Source: a virus
Reading direction: 5' to 3' (one strand)
Length of the DNA stretch: 64,000 nt
Virus record (IMG/VR): IMGVR_UViG_3300044633_003049
Span: 62,001-126,000 of that record
Shown here piece after piece: positions 18,400 to 26,568 of the stretch (position 1 is the stretch's first letter; every line of letters begins with the position of its first letter). The notes below the pieces were generated by a model. It made no database searches. It had not been told where the DNA came from and saw only the letters and a program-made list of their open reading frames with translations. The position numbers were made by a program, and so were the translations under genes.

Positions 18400-21184
18400 T
18401 TCTTATTTGCTTTATAAAATTAATTAATTCGGGATAATACTCCTCACAATTTACTCCTCTTCTTTTTTCATATTCATCAATGAATTTAATAAAATCTCTT
18501 TTACTACTATCAAATTCTTTAATGTCAGTATCGTAATCTGTAATGAAGATGTCTTTTATTCTTGAAATTTTTTCAATCTCTTGGGTTGAAAATCCGACGT
18601 CTTCAATAGTTTGTTGTTCATAGAAATTAATACTTCTATATGTTGAATTAAATTTCATGTACTTTAACCACCTATTAAAGTACTCAACATCAATATAATC
18701 TTTCAATACTCTAAAACTCATAAATGAAGGATGTCTCAAATATGATGTATCTAAAATAACTGCCGAGTTCCAATATCTTGATGTATTGAAATGTTTAAGT
18801 TTAAAACTATGTATTTTTTTAATTAGTTTTTCGTATGAAAATATACTAAACATATTAAAAGTTGACATTACTACAATGGTTACTTTGTCCAATACCGTTA
18901 AAATTTTATCTATGTTTGAGAATAGTCTATCAAACTCCAATCCAAATCTTGTGTATTCGGCTTGTTTACCGTATCCTTCACATGATGTAAACAATATTAC
19001 CTCCTTAACTCTACCTTCAGCAATTATTTTTTCTAATTTTAAAATTAATTTATCAATCAACTCATCTGATACACCTAAATTGCTATTGATTGATAATTTT
19101 AAATTTTCGTTAGGTGTGTCAGTTTCCAATATGAAATCTAATACTTTCCATGTGTCTTTTGATAATAGAGGTTCTCCACCGGTAATTCTAAAAGTATCTA
19201 AAGTTGAATATAATTCAGGGAACCATTCCCAAAACGCTTCCACATATGGATTTTCATCTGTTTGTTTATATGGTTTAGTATTTCTTTCCTCCATCCTTCT
19301 GAGACCATTAAATTCATGTGTATCTAACATATATCCTCCGTGTTCGTTAATCTCTTCCATCCATTTGGTCGAATATTCAGGTCCACAATACGCACATTTA
19401 AAATTACATGTGTTAGAAAAATTAACTTCAACATATTTTGGGTTGTAGTTATCTCTCCAATGTAAGTTGGCAATTTCGTCAAAGTGAGGTTCAGACCATG
19501 GTTCCGCAGATTTAAAAAATCTATCAGAAAATGAATCGGAATGATCTTCTACATTCCAACAATAATTACATTCACTTGGTCTTTTGTTTTCCAACATTTC
19601 TTTCCTAGCTCTCTTCTTTACATTACTATTGTGTAATGCGGTTGGGTTTCTTTTAATTTCATCTAACCCTATTTTATGTGGTTCAGGATGGTGACAACTA
19701 TGTGTTGTTCCATTATGTAAATGCATAGTCACTTGTGTCCATTTAGCCAAACAAAAACCACAACCAACTTTATTTAATTTTTCTTTAACAAGATTAAAAT
19801 CTACCATTGTCTTAAATGTTAATAAATCAACAAGTTCGATTGATGTTTCTTTATTTAAATTGTCAAAAATTTCATCAATATTATCAGTTTTTTTAAAATT
19901 AAAATAAGTTAAAGAATTATCTGTTTTTGTTAGTTTTTCTAAATCAACAATATTCATAATTCCATCATAAATACTAAAATGATTTAATTCCATTTCAGTA
20001 AAACATTTATGATTTTCTAATAAAGAACTTGGATTATGGCAACCGAAATAAATTGATTCCGTATTGTATTCAGATATTAAATTATCTTTAACTTCAATTG
20101 TGTCAATTAATTTAAAATTATGATACAATTCGAAATATTCATTCTTTTTATAAATTAAACTAATAGTAATTCCATTATGTAAATCGTTACGATTTATTTT
20201 ATAGTTTTTGTGGCAATGAAATTCTTTATTTTCTTCATCTTTTTGTGTCCAATATTCAAAAACAAACTTCTCGACTTCATAATCAAAGCTAATACCAAAG
20301 TTTTTACCTGGTATTCCAAAAAATCCAATTTTCTCATCTTGAGTAAAATGACGTTCTATTTTAAAAATAATATTTAATGAAAAATCTCTATTTGTTAATA
20401 AATTAGATTCTAAATTGGTTTTTAATTTAAATGGTTTTTTATGTTCAATTTTTAATCCAGGTACCCTTTTTCTTTTTAATTTTATTCTATCCGCAACACT
20501 GACATTTAATTCACTAAATGAAATGTTTATTAGTTTATCTTTTTGATTTTGTATTAGAAAATAATTATAGTCTTCTTTATGAACTAAATATTTTTCCTTT
20601 AAATCAAAGTAACATAACAAATTATCATTAAGATTTTTACTATTATAAAATTTTTCAACATCTTCTATATTCGCCTCTCCATTAAAAATACTAAAATGTT
20701 TTAAATCTAATTCTGTAAAACATTTGTGTTTGTGATTATCAGCATCGGGGTTATGACAACCAAAATAAAGTGGTTGGGTATAGTAATCTTCAATTAAAGG
20801 GTCGTCTAATTCTACATCGAAAAATATATTAAAGTCATGATATAATTCTAATATATTTTTTTCTTTATCGTAATGTATAGTTAAAACAAGACCATTTTCA
20901 ACATCAATTCTATTAATATGGAAATCTTTATGGCAGTGAAAATTATCTCTACCGTTCAACCCTTTTGTCCAAAATTCAAATACAAAAGTCTCAACTTCAA
21001 AATCATAACTAATTCCAAAGTTTTTACCTGGCATACCTAAAAATCCTAATTTTTCATTATCGTAAAAATTTTCAACTTTAAATTCAATTGTTAAATAGGA
21101 ACTATCAGATAAAAACGGATTTATCTTATTACTATCAAGATTATTAATTTCAAATAACCAAGGTTTTTGATTTTCTACTTTCAT
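18383..21184 (-). CDS. Double LamG-like domain fused to twitch-domain radical SAM protein
   Basis: 933 residues in three parts. Residues about 1-215 and 240-440 are two LamG-like repeats (GMPGKNFGISYD and GIPGKNFGISFD; YFGCHNP in both; LKHFSIFNG and LNHFSIYDG). From about 470 follows a full twitch radical SAM protein: GCGFCLAKWTQV, SCHHPEPHKI, NPTALHN, ECNYCWNVED, then CxxxCxxC at Cys593, Cys597 and Cys600 (CNFKCAYCGPEYS) and FRITGGEPLLSKD. The catalytic part is the paralog of 16165-17613. I know of no described enzyme with this lectin-like front end. It overlaps its neighbours by 17 and 4 bases. Confidence 0.8.
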   Translation of the reverse strand: MKVENQKPWLFEINNLDSNKINPFLSDSSYLTIEFKVENFYDNEKLGFLGMPGKNFGISYDFEVETFVFEFWTKGLNGRDNFHCHKDFHINRIDVENGLVLTIHYDKEKNILELYHDFNIFFDVELDDPLIEDYYTQPLYFGCHNPDADNHKHKCFTELDLKHFSIFNGEANIEDVEKFYNSKNLNDNLLCYFDLKEKYLVHKEDYNYFLIQNQKDKLINISFSELNVSVADRIKLKRKRVPGLKIEHKKPFKLKTNLESNLLTNRDFSLNIIFKIERHFTQDEKIGFFGIPGKNFGISFDYEVEKFVFEYWTQKDEENKEFHCHKNYKINRNDLHNGITISLIYKKNEYFELYHNFKLIDTIEVKDNLISEYNTESIYFGCHNPSSLLENHKCFTEMELNHFSIYDGIMNIVDLEKLTKTDNSLTYFNFKKTDNIDEIFDNLNKETSIELVDLLTFKTMVDFNLVKEKLNKVGCGFCLAKWTQVTMHLHNGTTHSCHHPEPHKIGLDEIKRNPTALHNSNVKKRARKEMLENKRPSECNYCWNVEDHSDSFSDRFFKSAEPWSEPHFDEIANLHWRDNYNPKYVEVNFSNTCNFKCAYCGPEYSTKWMEEINEHGGYMLDTHEFNGLRRMEERNTKPYKQTDENPYVEAFWEWFPELYSTLDTFRITGGEPLLSKDTWKVLDFILETDTPNENLKLSINSNLGVSDELIDKLILKLEKIIAEGRVKEVILFTSCEGYGKQAEYTRFGLEFDRLFSNIDKILTVLDKVTIVVMSTFNMFSIFSYEKLIKKIHSFKLKHFNTSRYWNSAVILDTSYLRHPSFMSFRVLKDYIDVEYFNRWLKYMKFNSTYRSINFYEQQTIEDVGFSTQEIEKISRIKDIFITDYDTDIKEFDSSKRDFIKFIDEYEKRRGVNCEEYYPELINFIKQIRNDNKL

Positions 21185-22599
21185 TTCATTGTAACATTTA
21201 TAAATTTAGTATTTTCATATAAAGATACATCAATATTTTCAACATTCAAAACATTTAATATATTGTTTAATCCATCTTCATTATGTTTAATTAAACCCTG
21301 TTGCATCTCCATAACAAATCTTTTTTCGTTTCTAGCGGTAGTTTCCCCCTTAGCCCATTTTCCTTTAACATAACCCTCATCTATATGGGGTATACAGTCA
21401 AAATTACCTTCCTTTCTGAATGGAATCACATTTTCAACCACATTAATATTTTCTTTTGAAATGTTAACATTAAATTCACATTCTTCTTTATTAATATTTT
21501 CTACAACTCCCTTTTTAAAATCCATTTGTAATAACAATCCATCTGAATCATGTAACGCTTCATTGATATCATTTATTGATTTATTAAAAATTCTAATTTC
21601 CGCAATTTTACCTTTAAAAAATGTATTAACGTGTGAACAAAATCCAATTATAAATGGTTGTAGATTATTATATGGTTTTAATTTTTTCTCAATTTTAAAT
21701 GGTGTGTTTTGTTTAGTTCCGTTTTGATTATTAATTAATTCATCGTTTATATATAATGACATCTCCTTTCTTTTACTATTATATGACATTGTCACCCATG
21801 TCCATTGATTTTCATATCTTTTTGCATAGTTGTAATAGTGATTACTATCTTTATCATACATAACCATATTAACTGAACGTGAATTATTAAACGATAATCC
21901 CCAAGTCCAAGAATCTAATTTTCTTATTAATGGGTACTCAATGAATTTCTTTTCTTCGTCCCCAACAAGCCAAATCGGTACCTTTTCTGGTTGTTGTTCA
22001 GCATTAAATAATATTGATATTGTATGGTCATTATCCAAACAACTATCTAATTCTTTATTAGACGGTATAATTATAAAGTTATTTATTCCATTAAAAGTTG
22101 CCGTTGTTTTATTTTTATAAGTTTTAAAAACATTATTCGTTGTATATCCTTCTAAATAACATCTCCAAAATAAGTCATCATCTTCCTGACCCCAATCCCA
22201 ATATTCATTTGAATATCCATTGGTTTTATATGCTTGTTCTTTTGTGAATAAAACGACACCTCCAAAGTATTGATCATAACCTAACCCGTAATTATATTTT
22301 GATAACTTTGTTGCAATGTGTGTTGGATGTTCTTCAGGATACGAATAATCAGCATCTACTTGTGGTAACATATCAACATCGTGCCATGCAACATAGTCAC
22401 ATCCGTCTTCAAACGCGTAATGTGCTGCAATATTTTTCATTGCACCTCTATTGAATAACTTTTCGTCTACTTGGTGACCAACATAAAACGTATGGTCAAT
22501 TCCATTATCTGTTAAATGTTTTGATAGATGTGGTATTAATTTATCAATGTGTTCTTTTCTATCTCTATATGGTATACAAATACCTAATTTATGACTCAT
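21181..22599 (-). CDS. GT7-like galactosyltransferase with an inserted LamG-like domain
   Basis: 472 residues. The N-terminal half has the beta-1,4-galactosyltransferase (GT7) motifs in order: CIPYRDRKEHID, LFNRGAMKNIA, WHDVDMLP (metal-binding DVD), YFGGVVLFTKEQ and YWDWGQEDDDLFWRC (the W-G-x-E-D-D-D catalytic loop). About residues 160-365 form a LamG-like sandwich (TFNGINNFIIIP, WTWVTMSYNSKR, GKIAEIRIFNKS). After it the GT7 C-terminus resumes: CIPHIDEGY, ETTARNEKRF, EDGLNNILNVLNVE and KFINVTM. So the lectin-like fold is nested in the transferase rather than appended. Likely transfers galactose or a related sugar. Confidence 0.8.
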   Translation of the reverse strand: MSHKLGICIPYRDRKEHIDKLIPHLSKHLTDNGIDHTFYVGHQVDEKLFNRGAMKNIAAHYAFEDGCDYVAWHDVDMLPQVDADYSYPEEHPTHIATKLSKYNYGLGYDQYFGGVVLFTKEQAYKTNGYSNEYWDWGQEDDDLFWRCYLEGYTTNNVFKTYKNKTTATFNGINNFIIIPSNKELDSCLDNDHTISILFNAEQQPEKVPIWLVGDEEKKFIEYPLIRKLDSWTWGLSFNNSRSVNMVMYDKDSNHYYNYAKRYENQWTWVTMSYNSKRKEMSLYINDELINNQNGTKQNTPFKIEKKLKPYNNLQPFIIGFCSHVNTFFKGKIAEIRIFNKSINDINEALHDSDGLLLQMDFKKGVVENINKEECEFNVNISKENINVVENVIPFRKEGNFDCIPHIDEGYVKGKWAKGETTARNEKRFVMEMQQGLIKHNEDGLNNILNVLNVENIDVSLYENTKFINVTMK

Positions 22600-24047
22600 A
22601 TTGCTACGTTAACGTGTGTTATGTTTTCACTTATCTGAATTTTTGAATGTTCAGCAAATTCCAATGTTGATAATCCGTCATTTTCCAATAACTCGTCATT
22701 TAATCTAACTTCATTATAAAATCTTAATTGATTCCATCTGGTTGCTTTGAATTTCCATTTGTTTTTATAAAACCCATTTTCTTTGTGTGGTAATAATGCA
22801 AATGTCGATTCTCTTCTATGTGGTATTTTTATTCTTTTATATTTTTCAAATTCTAAATCAACAATTTCACAATTAAAAATTTTACCGTTATTTAAATTAT
22901 CCGATAAATCTTTTAATTTATAACCTTCAGTAAAATTAGGGTCATAATATAGTTGTAGGTCTTGTGATGATATATAATCACCAAAATTTTCCTTTAAATT
23001 ATTATTTTCATTTTTAGATATTTCTAAAATTTCATTGTCATTTAAATTACAATTGTATACTGCGAATGTTGAAATATAACCATTAAAATAATTAGGATAT
23101 TGAGAATTAGGTGTGTCATTTCTTTTTGGGTTACCTACACCTAAATAAAAATATTTTTCATTATCGTATGAACGTATTTTTTTATAAAATACTTCTTTCC
23201 CAATCAGTTTTCCGTCTTGATATACTTTAATAACGTCGTTAATGTTGTCTAACACAACACATATATTCGTTTTATAATTTGTTATTATATTTGAATTAAC
23301 ATAAACCGCATTATTGTCTTTATCAAAAGTGCAGAAATTATATCTACGAAATGAATTATACGTAATTGAAAAATCGTATCCTGGAATTGAAAATATAGTA
23401 AAATCGTCAGAGTCTTTTGTATGGTCTAATATTAAATCAGTAGGATAAAACGAAACGAAAAATGTCATATTTTGATTAAGTTTAAATTCATTTCTTGCCT
23501 TAACATATGCATTTATACCATTAAGTTTTAATACTTTTGATGGTGATGTCCCCACATTCTGAATATCTAAATCATTTAATGGTATACCTTTTTTTTCACA
23601 TCTATAAAGTAAGTCAGTGTCCTCATAACCCCAACCCCAATACTTATTGGAATACCCATCTATTTGACGAAAATGTTCCATTGGGAACATTACAACTCCT
23701 CCAAAATATTCTTCGAAGGTTAATTTTTTATCATACTCTTCATTATTTAAAAAATGTGTTGATAAATGTAACGGGACCTCTGAATATGAATAATCAACAT
23801 GTATTGGCATCATGTCAATATCATGAAATACGACATAATCACAATTTAATTCTTCAGCATACTTAAATCCGATATTTAATAATGTTCCCCTATTAAATAA
23901 TTTAGCATCGTCTTGGTTAATAACAATTAATTCATAATTGATATCAAATTTTTCCATATATCTAACAAATCGTCTACTAAATTCTTTTAAATGACTTCTT
24001 CTATTTCTATATGGAACAACGACTCCTAATTTTTTACTTTTTTCCAC
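22596..24047 (-). CDS. GT7-like galactosyltransferase with an inserted LamG-like domain (paralog)
   Basis: 483 residues, same plan as 21181-22599. GT7 motifs are VVPYRNRRSHLKEF, LFNRGTLLNIGF, FHDIDMMP, YFGGVVMFPMEHF and YWGWGYEDTDLLYRC; the last has D-T-D where the paralog has D-D-D. A LamG-like domain fills about residues 170-350 (KLNGINAYVK, FYLGVGNP, YFNGYISTFAVY). The GT7 end returns with ALLPHKENGFY, TRWNQLRFYNE, NDGLSTLEFAE and THVNVAI. The start is GTG at 24047; no ATG lies nearby. It overlaps both neighbours (14 and 4 bases). Confidence 0.8.
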   Translation of the reverse strand: MEKSKKLGVVVPYRNRRSHLKEFSRRFVRYMEKFDINYELIVINQDDAKLFNRGTLLNIGFKYAEELNCDYVVFHDIDMMPIHVDYSYSEVPLHLSTHFLNNEEYDKKLTFEEYFGGVVMFPMEHFRQIDGYSNKYWGWGYEDTDLLYRCEKKGIPLNDLDIQNVGTSPSKVLKLNGINAYVKARNEFKLNQNMTFFVSFYPTDLILDHTKDSDDFTIFSIPGYDFSITYNSFRRYNFCTFDKDNNAVYVNSNIITNYKTNICVVLDNINDVIKVYQDGKLIGKEVFYKKIRSYDNEKYFYLGVGNPKRNDTPNSQYPNYFNGYISTFAVYNCNLNDNEILEISKNENNNLKENFGDYISSQDLQLYYDPNFTEGYKLKDLSDNLNNGKIFNCEIVDLEFEKYKRIKIPHRRESTFALLPHKENGFYKNKWKFKATRWNQLRFYNEVRLNDELLENDGLSTLEFAEHSKIQISENITHVNVAI

Positions 24048-24264
24048 TCTTAGTTGTTACTTTACTGTCCTCAACGAAACCTTCTTTTACAAATTTGTTA
24101 TGAAATTCCGCTAGATAATATTGGGCTCTGTTACCCCACTCATCTTTATCGATTTCTTCAAACCAAACGGTTAAAGAATCTAATGAATTTGCAATTTTTT
24201 CTAAGGCTTTTACTTTTCTTGTTTCGAGAGCCATTAACTCGTCATTTGATGGTTTTACACTCAT
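24034..24264 (-). CDS. Small helical protein, unknown
   Basis: 76 residues, no recognised family. It begins MSVKPSNDELMALETRKV and reads as a short amphipathic helix or coiled coil (ALEKIANSLDSLTVWFEEI), ending in a basic tail (KSGKK). It is wedged between two glycosyltransferase genes with overlaps of 4 and 14 bases, so it is translated with them. It could be an accessory subunit, which is a guess. Confidence 0.6.
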   Translation of the reverse strand: MSVKPSNDELMALETRKVKALEKIANSLDSLTVWFEEIDKDEWGNRAQYYLAEFHNKFVKEGFVEDSKVTTKSGKK

Positions 24265-25118
24265 ATTGATGTTATTTTATTTATTAATTTATTCCAACTT
24301 TTATATCTGTTATATTCGGGATATATTAATCCCAATTCAAACATATATTCTCTTTTATTTAGATTTATTTTATATTTTGTTTTTAACAATTCAGTGAACA
24401 TTTTAAAATACTCATCTGAATAAGAATAATCTTCTTTTAATTCTGCAACCGCTTTCACTCTATCTATGGAAGTTTTATCCCATTTAAAATGATGTACTTG
24501 AACTGAATAGGATGGTATTGGTGCAATTGATGGATGACCCCAACCTTGCCATTTCCATGTGGTGTGTCCATCAATATTTGCATAGTGTTGACCTGAAGTA
24601 ATTTGTATTCCACCTCTAATTAAACATATTTTATTTGGACACGCTTTACTCATATGATATCTAAAAAAACCGGCATTTGGAAATTGTTCCCATATTGATA
24701 CATCATCTTTTAATTCAACAAACTCACCATCTTCTCCAATTCTATCAATAAAACCACCTCGAACAATATCCCATCCAAATTCTTCACAATCGTTAATTAA
24801 TGAAACAATATCATCATCAGGATATAAATGAAATTCATCAATGTCGGCAATCACCCACCAATCAAATGGTATTTGATCCTTAATGAAGTTATATAATGCG
24901 GTTACTTTCTCCCAATCAAAAACTCTATCTTCAATGACCTTAACAATCTTCACATTGTCATGGTCTTTAATAATTTCATTTATATCTTCTTCTAATGTTG
25001 GGTATAAATCTGTTTTATAAATTGCAATGTTAATCTCATCAACATATCTTTTATAATGTTTGATGAAATGTGGAAGTAAATTAACTCCGTGACCTATAAC
25101 TGTTAATAACCTAACCAT
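24261..25118 (-). CDS. GT2/GT92-like glycosyltransferase
   Basis: 285 residues. It starts VRLLTVIGHGVNLLPHFIKHY, as in GT92-type and related GT-A proteins that begin with an acceptor-side strand and a helix. The metal-binding motif is VIADIDEFHLYP (D-x-D-E-F). Later HTTWKWQGWGHPS and VQVHHFKWDKTS supply the conserved His/Trp cluster of that group. A soluble, metal-dependent glycosyltransferase is likely; donor unknown. It shares a 4-base overlap with the upstream gene-pair junction and one base with the methyltransferase gene. Confidence 0.75.
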   Translation of the reverse strand: MVRLLTVIGHGVNLLPHFIKHYKRYVDEINIAIYKTDLYPTLEEDINEIIKDHDNVKIVKVIEDRVFDWEKVTALYNFIKDQIPFDWWVIADIDEFHLYPDDDIVSLINDCEEFGWDIVRGGFIDRIGEDGEFVELKDDVSIWEQFPNAGFFRYHMSKACPNKICLIRGGIQITSGQHYANIDGHTTWKWQGWGHPSIAPIPSYSVQVHHFKWDKTSIDRVKAVAELKEDYSYSDEYFKMFTELLKTKYKINLNKREYMFELGLIYPEYNRYKSWNKLINKITSI

Positions 25119-25843
25119 TATTTTTTATTAATTACCGTTATACCGCTTGATGCTGGTTTGTTAGGTAATATACGAAAATTAAATAAATTAATCAAATTAT
25201 AAAGTGGATTTTTTTCTAATTCTTTAATAAATTTTGATGGACCGTCAAATCTATGGTGGTCTTTTTTTGCGTCCTCTGAAACTATTAATGATTCCTCGTA
25301 ATCTGAATCTGTATCGTGAATAACAATAATACCTTTATCGGTTAATAGTGTTGAATATAATTCAAAATCTTTCTTAACTCCTTCATATGAATGGTCACCA
25401 TCTATAAAGATAAAATCTAATTTAATATCTTGTAAAACAAAGAAATTATAATATGCATCTTCTGATGTTGATTTAATCAATCTGGGTTGAAACGTATGTC
25501 GGTAGTATGAATACTCATCCTCAAGGTCGTTAGGTCCTCCTACCCCATTACAAGCGTCAACCAGATAGGTTACACCAATATCACCCCAATTTAAAGTGTC
25601 GTTACCTTCAAATATTCCTTGTTTATGTAAATCTAATCTTGCTTGTGTTATAATACGAGGTATATATCCACCACCAGAACCGATACATGCGCAGTTCTTG
25701 GCTCTCATATGTTGTATTAACGAATAAACTATAATACCATCACCTAAATGTTCTTCGGTGGCACCATGTGTCCATCTATAAGGTACAGGTTCACCATAAT
25801 TGGTTGTAATTTTTTCTTTAATAAAATCTTGATTGGTAATCAT
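25118..25843 (-). CDS. SAM-dependent methyltransferase (CmcI/Methyltransf_24-like)
   Basis: 241 residues with a class I Rossmann methyltransferase layout. The glycine-rich motif I is CIGSGGGYIPRI. The strand-4/5 motif DFIFIDGDHSYEGVKKDFEL, followed by GIIVIHDTDSD, is the hallmark of the CmcI/Methyltransf_24 group. These often methylate sugars or natural products. The C-terminal FNFRILPNKPASSG resembles the end of the same family. In this island O-methylation of a sugar is a reasonable guess. Confidence 0.75.
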   Translation of the reverse strand: MITNQDFIKEKITTNYGEPVPYRWTHGATEEHLGDGIIVYSLIQHMRAKNCACIGSGGGYIPRIITQARLDLHKQGIFEGNDTLNWGDIGVTYLVDACNGVGGPNDLEDEYSYYRHTFQPRLIKSTSEDAYYNFFVLQDIKLDFIFIDGDHSYEGVKKDFELYSTLLTDKGIIVIHDTDSDYEESLIVSEDAKKDHHRFDGPSKFIKELEKNPLYNLINLFNFRILPNKPASSGITVINKK

Positions 25844-25846
25844 AAC

Positions 25847-26527
25847 TTATTGTTTTATTACATTTATAACATTATCTTTTAACATATTAAACAATTCATT
25901 ATCTTTTTGTATATACACATTTGATAGTTTTGATGCAATATGTATTGAGAATCCTTCTCCACCTGCGTATATTTCTTTAATTCTTCTGATATCACAACTT
26001 TCTCTCACCACTTGCAACTTTTCATATTGTAAAAAGAAATCATCTTTAAGTCCTTGATTATTAAAGACAATGAAATATTCGTTAATTGTTTCTAACTCTG
26101 TAAATGTTGGTAATAATTTATCAACGTACTTCTTATATTCATCCCAATCTGGTGCAGTTAAATTGATTTCACCGATAAACTCTTTATTAACTTTATTTGA
26201 TAATAGATTATCAATGTATGTGATTCCGTCTTTGAATTTGTGGTTTTTTAAATCGTTAATAATTGAATAGTCATTGATGATGGTGTCGGCATCAATTAAT
26301 ATTGCTATGTTATGATATTTTAATATTTCTTTAACTAATATTATCTTATCATGATATGACTTAAGGTGTCTACCATAGTATATAGTTTTAGTTGTAAATT
26401 GTTCTGTGTCATCGGTTAAGACATAACAATCAATTCCAATATCTTTTAAATTGGTAACTTTTTCTTTTGTACTATTAAAATAGGAAACGTCACCGAAACA
26501 CATTACTCCTATACCGATATTATTCAT
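25847..26527 (-). CDS. Putative GT-A-fold glycosyltransferase
   Basis: The ATG at 26527 gives 226 residues; a longer reading from a TTG at 26554 looks spurious. The order IGIGVMCFGD, IDCYVLTDDTEQF, SYHDKIILVKEIL and ILIDADTII (D-x-D) is that of GT-A enzymes of the GT6/GT8/GT34 kind. GGEGFSIHIASKL may be the acceptor loop. No close family is recognised. It is the most upstream gene of the island and sits directly behind the fibre genes (41-base gap). CTTATATT lies 7 bases before the ATG. Confidence 0.55.
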   Translation of the reverse strand: MNNIGIGVMCFGDVSYFNSTKEKVTNLKDIGIDCYVLTDDTEQFTTKTIYYGRHLKSYHDKIILVKEILKYHNIAILIDADTIINDYSIINDLKNHKFKDGITYIDNLLSNKVNKEFIGEINLTAPDWDEYKKYVDKLLPTFTELETINEYFIVFNNQGLKDDFFLQYEKLQVVRESCDIRRIKEIYAGGEGFSIHIASKLSNVYIQKDNELFNMLKDNVINVIKQ

Positions 26528-26568
26528 ACCTATAATATAAGAAAAATATTTCAATAATTAAAATATTA

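Noticed and set aside
26528-26554. TTG start extending the 25847 gene, and a -35/-10 promoter in the same stretch
   Set aside because: The ATG at 26527 begins the conserved first strand. TTGAAA and TATATT are only 9 bases apart, which is too close for sigma-70.
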